A stretch of DNA of 64,000 nt from Alternaria dauci (taxonomy: Eukaryota; Ascomycota; Dothideomycetes; Pleosporales; Pleosporaceae): contig NC_091275.1 in assembly GCF_042100115.1 (NCBI RefSeq), positions 372,001 through 436,000 of the forward strand, written 5' to 3'. The stretch's first letter is position 1; each line of letters starts with the position of its first letter. Below, piece after piece: positions 57,116 to 64,000 of this stretch. The notes below the pieces were generated by a model. It saw only the letters and a list, made by a program, of their open reading frames with translations. It did not search any database and was not told the origin of the DNA. Position numbers and translations under genes: made by a program.

Positions 57116-58238
57116 ATGTGGCCATCCCCCTCCTTCTACTCGCCTCTCTCAGGCTCGATCAACCGGCCACTCTCGCAAAATGATGGCGGTCGTATCCTTC
57201 ATTACGACGACCCAATGCCTCAGGCTGGCCCGACCCAACAACCGGGCGCATGGGACTCCCCGGCGGAGTTTCCCTTCCACGAGCCGCAGGCTCCTTCTGG
57301 TCCGTCGGCTCTACAGCCTGCTTGGATCTACGGCCCTATGCATGGAGGCATGGGCATGGGCAACCCATGCTCTCCTGGGGAACCTACTATGGGCGTTACC
57401 CAAGCTTCAGCGCTCTCCATGCCCAATTCTTCTTACGGCATCTCACCTTCCTTCGAGGCCTTGCCCTTTCAGATGGGTGCGCCTTACTCCCAAGCTGCAG
57501 CACCTTTCCTGGCTTCACCATTCTCTCCGGTTTCACAGTCTGCAGAGCACCCCGACACCGTGGAGCTCGACGCCGCTATACAACACGTATTGCAATGGGG
57601 TACGAGTGAGGCGGACCTTCGTTGCTGTGTGGAGAGGCATAGAAGCTTGAAGGATGCCGGCATCTTTCAAAACTATGAGACCATGTCCAAGGCCTCACCA
57701 GAGCTCCTTGAAGAGAGGCTTCGTGCCATCGGTCAGTACATACCACTACACTGTCTTGCTCTGCTAACATGGACTAGAAGCCGCTCTACCTCCGAACGCA
57801 GAAGCACCCGTGCGCGCGCCGTCCGATCCATCCGAGACCCCCAACCACGAGCCTGGTTCCCTTCCGCGAAACAAAAAGCTTGGACGCAGGACTTCACAAA
57901 CCAACGCACGCAAGGAGGGGAGGCCCAAGACCCCACGAGGCGTCACGCCAAAGAGCATCGCAAAGCCCAAGACATCTCAAGGCAAAACGTCGAAGCCTAA
58001 GCTCTGCCCGCACAACAACTGGACTTGCGAGCAGAGGACGGGGCAGGCACAATGGAGGTCAAGGGGGCAATTATTTACGCACTACAAGGAGCATCACTTA
58101 GCCGAGCTTCGGTGCAAGGGCGGTGATGGCAAGATCAGATGCACATTTCCTTTCTGCCAACACGGTCCGTTTCCAGGAGGAGGCGACCAGTTTATCGACC
58201 ACTTGTGGTACGATCACATGGAGGTACCGCGCACCTAA
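57116..58238 (+). CDS. Two-finger protein A, paralogue of the gene at 61511, unknown family
   Basis: Exons 57116-57731 and 57778-58238, with a 46-nt intron (donor GTCAGT, CTAAC branch), give 358 residues. The N-terminal 150 residues are Pro/Ser/Gly-rich and disordered. A helical block follows (AAIQHVLQWGTSEADLR, ERHRSLKDAGIF). After a basic linker come two zinc-finger-like units. The first is C-x6-C in CPHNNWTC with LFTHYKEHHLAEL; the second is CTFPFCQHGPFPGGG with FIDHLWYDHM. The intron falls just before GEAAL, exactly where the paralogue has its intron before GEARL. Basic linker and fingers suggest nucleic-acid binding in the nucleus, but this is inference. I do not know the family. Confidence 0.82.
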
Positions 58239-61200
58239 GCCATCGTTATCTTCATCCCGCTGTCTTTACCGTCACGACATATTTTCTTTCTATGGGCCCT
58301 GCGGTCGCTACCGTACCGCTGGCCGCGCCTCTTCCGAGATTGCGCATTGCTCTTCATCGTTGTGATGGATGTGCCAGGGCAACTATGCGGGCACGACGCT
58401 GTTGACTCAGTGTTGAGCTTCTCTACATCGACATATCTATCTCTTCGTGGGTCACAGAGCTTAGAATTTTCTCTTCACTTCATCTCCTGCTGCTTTCCAC
58501 TTATTGGGAAGCTTCAGAGACTTTATATAAAGTATACTATCCTTACAACCACAACGCTCGCCTTATTTCATCGTGCATGTGTAGCGCCTGTCAAGCGAGA
58601 AACATTGCTGCTGCCTGCATCACTTCATGTGGTACATTTCACGTGCTGCGGCGGTGTACGGCCTAGGTTGGTCATCCTGACATGCGACAGCCTACGCACG
58701 CCATAGAAGGGAAACATCGAACGCCACCCCTGTAGTCGCCTAGGTAGAGTATTGCTCTACAAAGGAAGATGGATTACTCTCCTGTAGTTGCCTAGTAAGC
58801 TATTCGATTTTTCCCTTCTATGGCGTGTACGTAGCTGTTCTCCACGTTCGTGGGGGAAGAGGGTCCACTGATCGCTAGTTCGGCGCTGATCATTTCGCCT
58901 AGCATGCGTACTAACGCTGGGAGCGTTTGTCTCCGATTCCAGCGTCGCCGCGATGAGGTTTACCGTGAAATGCATAGGTATAGTTTCTGCACGGGTGATG
59001 ATCTCATGGTAACGACCTGGTAGCCTTGTGCGTGTGCGCTTTGACTTGTGCCGTCCGAGATGACAGAAATTCCCTGCACACGACTAGCTCGGGGCCTTTC
59101 GGAGCGATGGAGCTTCTTCTCCAGAGCAAAAAATTAGCAAGATACGAACAGTGACGATTCGGGTGATGTGCAGCGCTGGATGGAAAATGATGTTGATGCG
59201 ATAGGTCGGCAGTGCGGAAATTGCAGGGCGTTCCTGTCCCGGGGTTTTAGAATGGCGGCGGCGGCGGGGTGTGACGCAACGAACGGCGCGAAAAGCAGCG
59301 GCCTTGCATGTTTTATGGTAGGCGACAGAATGTTTCGAAAACTGCGGGGGTTGGGTTCCACATTCACGAGTCATTTGTTGATATCTGCAACCTGGCCGCC
59401 GCTGTCCGCAGGAGCCGGGGCAGCAAAGATCGTGAGTCAGCTACTACGATTCGGTAGGTGTGCGCTTGCAGATTTCCATGGGCACGCGAACAACAAATAG
59501 CAAAACCGCGTACACAATGTGGCTCAACTTCAACGGAAATGCATGGTGGGTCCGCAATTCTTCGTGCCGCCCTAGGTCCACGAGTGTGTAGAGCTCGCTT
59601 TTCAGTCTTCGGAGAGGCCTACTATATCGCGATAATCATTGGGTTGCCGCCCTAGGTCGGCTGTATGCAACCTGATTTTATGACTTTTTTTGGCGCAACG
59701 GATAATCCAGAACAGGGCGACTTCTAATGCATGCGCTAAGCACATACCTTTAGTCTTCTAGAATCGCGGCGGGAGATTCGACCTCGCTACCAACTTCCCG
59801 CGGTAGCGGGACGCGCTAACGCTCCCGAGATGACAGGGCAAGTCGCAACGTCTGCCGGTTTCAACCTGCCATCGTGCTGCGGACGCACCGACCGCGTACG
59901 CCATCTCGAGTCAGCACACCGGCGATCGTCATGATTTCATGCAAGGAATCATGAGCGAAGAGACTAAGTGGCCGCCACGGCATAAACCACGATCAGTAGG
60001 GCCGGGTTCAGGCAGGCCACGAGGTCTCCACAAGAGTACTAGCAACAGCACGAGGAAACTTTCCAGATCATCAGCATGGTTGATCAGAAGGGAGCCAGAT
60101 CGACCTTGCCAGTACATCTTGTGCCGGGGATGACAATGATCAACATCATGATAAAAGCGTGCGGTAGAGCGTGCCATTCCGCGGCTTCCACAAGTTGTCC
60201 CTCATCATGTCAAGCCTATGTTCCTCGCTCGAAATGTACATCTCATTTCGGCACAGGAGCCTACAATCTGGCGCACTGACGTCAGAATCGGCCAAGGGCA
60301 ATCAATCCTTGTAGCGGATCGCCGAATTCAATTAATCGCATCAGCATTTCCATCCTCATGAAGGAGTTGCAGGATCGCAACACCCATACGACCCCTATAA
60401 CGATACCTGTAAGTAATCTAACTTTGGACCGCGTATTGTCCAGGGTCGCCATCCAGAAAAGTGGTAAGTTTCGGCGCACGGCAAACAACAATTGTTCTGC
60501 GACGTAATGTGACTCATCCCGTGTAGGAAGCGTGGCAAGAAATGCGCCTGTGTACGTGTTGGCTGATTGACGGTGGGATTAGAATGCCAGACGGTTGCCT
60601 TTGCACCTATATCCTGTAGTAGTGAATGTAACCGAAGCCGCTTGCAGCAAGACCAGCTTCTAATCGACCTGCCAACATTGCGAGGCGATTGCAACGTCCG
60701 CATGCCGAGAACAAAGTCGTCGCGCTGGGACAGTATTGCTGCTAAGACATCGGCATTGTCAACTTTGTGTGTTTGCCTGGGTTGTTAAATTACCTGAATA
60801 TGCCGTGCGTAGTGGGCACAGACACACTGGACGAGTCTGCTGAACCTTCTCACCGCTTCAGGTTCCGTGGTTTCGTGAATCGTGCTCTTGTTTGGTGGCC
60901 CTGGCGCACGTTATGCCAGAGCCGGGACGTTGTTAAAGTCTAAGCCACCATCAGACTGAAAGCGATCATCTGAAACTCCCGTGGTTCCCGTGCCTGTTCC
61001 GGGAAGACAACCATTGGCGCACAAGACACAAGACATCCCAGCAGCCGTGCGCCAAGCCCGCCACCTGCTAGCGTCGGCGTTGTCGTAGTCGGCCGCAGAA
61101 TTCGATGGTGTTGCACCGATCAGACTAGGCTCGAAGGGTGCTTCCGGTAGGGCACACAGTCTAACGGGCTTGTCGGATGATTTGTACCGAGCTCGCAAAA

Positions 61201-61510
61201 CCAACATCTAACCATTACCACACGCACCCCCGACAGACGATGTGCGCAGCGCGTATGGCTCCTTCATGAAGTTAATCTCATCTGCATTCCTTGCAGCTTT
61301 GGGGATATAATGCCGTCCTTCCGTGCCTTTTACAACTTATCCAACACTCACTCATTACAATCATTTTGGGACTTTCGCTCGCTATTGTCAATACTTCTAC
61401 TTGCATACTCTCCCCCGACGGCTCTTCATGTACTGGACTTATTATTATAACCTACGACGGCCCTTCTTCACAAAAACTAATCAGTATCCTTTCGGCACGA
61501 TCATTATACC
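58239..61510. other. 3.3-kb gene-poor region between the paralogues
   Basis: No convincing gene. It contains the inverted-repeat element at 58687-58838 and a 13-bp direct repeat GCCGCCCTAGGTC near 59568 and 59646. A sequence with tRNA A- and B-box-like motifs lies near 59690-59810 but does not fold as a tRNA. Confidence 0.5.
58687..58838. mobile_element. MITE-like inverted-repeat element, about 150 bp
   Basis: Left arm 58687-58720 and right arm 58803-58838 are inverted copies of about 33 bp sharing CACGCCATAGAAGGGAAA on opposite strands. The interior has a second imperfect repeat (CCTGTAGTCGCCTAG and CCTGTAGTTGCCTAG, direct) and a small hairpin GTAGAG-TATTG-CTCTAC. No coding capacity. The structure fits a non-autonomous miniature element; I cannot confirm a target-site duplication. 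Confidence 0.6.
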
Positions 61511-62351
61511 ATGTTGGCTGACGAAAATATTCTCTCGCGCTCGCCATCCCCCACCTTGTACGACTTTCTTAGCATACCAAACGAGGAGATATTCAGCATC
61601 CCGGACGACATAGACTCCACTCATGAGCGGGGTATCACAACGCCTGATTCGAATACCCACCAAGAGGCTCCGAAACCGACCCAGAGTCTCTGCACCGCGG
61701 ATGAAGATGAAGCTATACGATTCATGCTCCAGGCTGGAATAAGTCCTGAGCAAATTGTTCGATTTGCCGATATTCACAAGAAATCGAAGGAGGCTGGCAA
61801 CCACGCCGCTCTCGATATCATTTCAGGTGTTCAAATAGATGAACTACTGGGAAGGATCCATACCGTCGGTCAGTAGGACTGGCTAAGCGACCTTGCCAGG
61901 CTGACCTGAATTAGAAGCCCGTCTGATTTTGACTGGACCTTCACTTCAAACTGTACCCCCACCCACAACGATACCAGTATCTACCAAGCTCAAGCGCGAG
62001 CCGTCTGAAGACTTCGATGAAAAGCTGGATTTTTCCTCCAAACGCGCGCGCACCACAATCCTGGACGAAGAGCCAGACCTCTCTGCCAGACCGAAACCGA
62101 AACACTTATCCGAGCCGAAAAAGATCACTCGACGAGGCTGTCCAGGTGAGCACTGGAAGTGCAAGCCAGACGAACTGACCAAGAGAACATACTGGACATC
62201 CTTTTCGAAGTTCCGCAAGCACTTTGAGACTCATCACTTGGGACACAATCGTACGAACGACTACCGTTGGGAATGTCATTTATGCGTCCAAGGTCCATTT
62301 GGGGGAAACGGTCATGGCCTCATACAACACTTATGGGATCATCACTTCTAG
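61511..62351 (+). CDS. Two-finger protein B, paralogue of the gene at 57116, unknown family
   Basis: Exons 61511-61868 and 61915-62351 flank a 46-nt intron (donor GTCAGT) and give 264 residues. It is shorter than protein A at the N-terminus but keeps the order: acidic/Ser-rich start, helical block (AIRFMLQAGISPEQIVRF, HKKSKEAGN), intron, GEARL, a charged linker with an NLS-like SKRAR, then two finger-like units. These are C-x6-C in CPGEHWKC with FRKHFETHHLGH, and CHLCVQGPFGGNGHG with LIQHLWDHHF. The last residues form the finger, so the protein ends at the motif. The shared HLW-x2-H and GPF-x-G signature and identical intron position make paralogy with protein A clear. Function unknown; nucleic-acid binding is a guess. 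Confidence 0.84.
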
Positions 62352-63441
62352 CGAGGCTGTCATCCTAGCATCATTGGGTTTATATCGACGACACGACATT
62401 ATGACCTCGATGGTGTGCACATTACTTTTAATCTACGATGAAGATTTTCTTTCTTTAATAGACTTTGGGGAGGCATGGCTTAGTTGCGGCCGCAACGACA
62501 TACTCGTTAGACGATGGCGATGATTTGCTTTACACTTATCGATGGAACAAACAGCAATTCACTCCAGTGAGAAGCATGGTAGCCTTTCATTCTATCCTAG
62601 TTGAAGCTAGTTTTTACCAGTACGGCTTAAGTCCTGGGACAGCGTATAGAAGGTGGTGGTCAATAATCCTCAAAAGAAAAGTTCCGCACATGAGTTGTCA
62701 AAGGATATTGAGGGCCTCTTTGTTGCTTGTAGCATCATCAAGCATTGCCATTGTAAGTACAAGCTCAATGTCATCGTCGCGAACAATTTTAATCTCCTAA
62801 GATCGCGCAGATCGTCCGTGCATTGGCGACTTCCATGGCCATGCAAGGGAACAAAGGCAACATCCTGGAGCGTTACCAGATCTATGATTCTGTAGCGGCC
62901 AACGCGACGGTCAAAAAGATGCGCAAGAGCGTTACGGCCATGCCCAGGGCCAAGTCGATTATCGCATGCGATGAGATCCTTCGCGCGAGGTAGGCCGCTG
63001 TCGACGATGACCACACTGAGGTATGTCTCCTGATGGCGCCTAGTGAGTAGGCTGACTTGACTTGGAGGAGCTTTCGCTGTCAGGAAGTGACTTGTCTATG
63101 GGCAAACTCGCACCAGGGGAGACGAAGAAGCCGCCTGATGGCAAGGAGACTGGCGGAAGCGGGTGCCGTAACATCTGGGCATAGTCTAGCTATCGAGGCA
63201 ACGAGCGAATTTGTATATGTTAGTTGCGATATCATGGGCTCTTAGTCTATTTCTAATCAGTTCAGAGACTGGAAGTTTATTCCTGGCTGCTCCCATGTCG
63301 CTCCTCTGACTACACGCAGACGTCTTTGGAACTGCGGCATCGCGAAGAGAGCAGAGATGTAGTAGTGCTATACAACTACGTTACCGCCACTTAGTTTTGT
63401 TGCTTCAATTCTACTTTCTACCATGTCTTGATCCTGAAATC
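62352..63441. other. Intergenic, no gene recognised
   Basis: 1.1 kb between the convergent finger-protein gene and the edge gene. Nothing beyond short open frames. Confidence 0.5.
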
Positions 63442-64000
63442 TTACACGTACTTCCTCCCCTTTCGCAATGGCGTGATAACCTTTCCCACTTGTTGAATCG
63501 CCAACTTCCCAGTCTCGCTATCCTTCTCCACGTCTCGAAATGCTACGCGCACATCTTTCAAACAGCGCGATCGATCCGATGCACTGAGGTAAGTCCCCGT
63601 TGTCGGCAGCTCTAGGTACGTACTCTCTCTTGTTGCCAGACTAGAAATGTTCATGAGTATATCCGGGCCGCGTAAGAAAAATGTCCGGAGATAGAAAGGG
63701 ATCAAGCTCGCCGTGATCAGTACAGTGGATGAGATCATGAGGGCAACAACCCAGCCCCAATGGGCTTGAAACACTTCCGTACTGCTGCGTTTTGTGCCAC
63801 TACTTTCCCATGCTCTTGCTAGATAAGCTGAATCGGCATTGTAAGACACTTTGTAGATTGGCTTTGTGCCATTGGTGCCAGGAATCTCTGTCATGTCCTG
63901 GCTCGTATCCTGGTATTCCCAGGATACCTTGTCGTCTGGCCATATGGTGACTTCATTCATACCGCTTGTGAATACGTTTTTGCCATTCATTGCAGCCCAA
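63442..64000 (-). CDS. C-terminal part of a fungal membrane protein, cut by the window edge
   Basis: The frame is open from the right edge to the stop at 63442. It ends a protein with an extracellular stretch (NVFTSGMNEVTIWP) and one membrane segment (WGWVVALMISSTVLITASLI). The cytosolic tail has RGPDILMNISSL, LELPTTGTYL, RSRCLKDVRVAFRDVE and a final GRKYV. This tail pattern (RGPD..., a Thr/Pro stretch, then RxxxLKDVRVxxxDV) recurs in large multi-pass proteins of Pezizomycotina whose function is not known to me. The methionine at 63990 is probably internal, since the frame continues past the edge. Confidence 0.7.
   Translation of the reverse strand, partial: WAAMNGKNVFTSGMNEVTIWPDDKVSWEYQDTSQDMTEIPGTNGTKPIYKVSYNADSAYLARAWESSGTKRSSTEVFQAHWGWVVALMISSTVLITASLIPFYLRTFFLRGPDILMNISSLATRESTYLELPTTGTYLSASDRSRCLKDVRVAFRDVEKDSETGKLAIQQVGKVITPLRKGRKYV

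Noticed and set aside
59690..59810. tRNA-Arg-like sequence (TGGCGCAACGG A-box, ACTTCTAAT anticodon-loop look-alike, GATTCGA B-box)
   Set aside because: The acceptor and T stems do not pair and the spacing is wrong, so at most a tRNA relic.
1..64000. CRISPR arrays, operons, ribosome binding sites, phage or IS elements
   Set aside because: Spliced eukaryotic genes throughout; no spaced direct-repeat array or transposase was seen.

Overview
The window looks like nuclear DNA from a filamentous ascomycete (Pezizomycotina, perhaps a Dothideomycete; this rests on family content, not on a database search). Genes lie on both strands, are separated by 0.5 to 4 kb, and carry short GT-AG introns of about 44 to 150 nt, several with CTRAC-type branch sites. 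The families are typical of such fungi: secreted sedolisin, CAX exchanger, SNG1/DUF3533, pisatin-demethylase-like P450, Zn2Cys6 regulator, CBM18 wall protein and BTB proteins. I see no rRNA, CRISPR, phage or intact transposon.

Layout. 1.5-14.9 kb: secreted sedolisin, Ca2+/H+ exchanger, RING protein, an unidentified 1000-residue protein, a frameshifted DUF1254/DUF1214-like gene and a GPI-type secreted protein. 16-34 kb is a metabolic island: a fused N-carbamoyl-amino-acid hydrolase/hydantoin-racemase-type enzyme, an SNG1-type membrane protein, a P450, a serine beta-lactamase-fold esterase, a Baeyer-Villiger monooxygenase (BVMO), a dienelactone hydrolase (DLH), a Zn2Cys6 regulator and an AKR7-type reductase. 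35-46 kb: SR-rich protein, T5orf172/GIY-YIG protein, GNAT, BTB protein and a GT31-like glycosyltransferase. 48-53 kb: one 1539-residue chitin-binding mucin-like protein. 53-64 kb is gene-poor. It holds short repeats, a MITE-like inverted repeat, a possible small membrane protein, a paralogous pair of unfamiliar two-finger proteins, and the C-terminus of a membrane protein cut by the window edge.

How the genes may work together. P450, BVMO, esterase, DLH and AKR form a plausible route: oxidise a ring, insert oxygen to make a lactone or ester, open it, then reduce aldehyde or ketone products. The cluster seems to be decaying: BVMO and DLH each contain one in-frame stop inside conserved sequence, and the regulator loses frame inside its zinc cluster. 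A GCGGGGAA-type motif recurs in three of its promoters. The strongest candidates for something undescribed are the enzyme fusion at 16116-17951 and the two-finger paralogues at 57116-58238 and 61511-62351.

Exon boundaries were worked out by hand from splice signals and reading-frame continuity. Functional calls come from recognised motifs and family resemblance, with no searches run.
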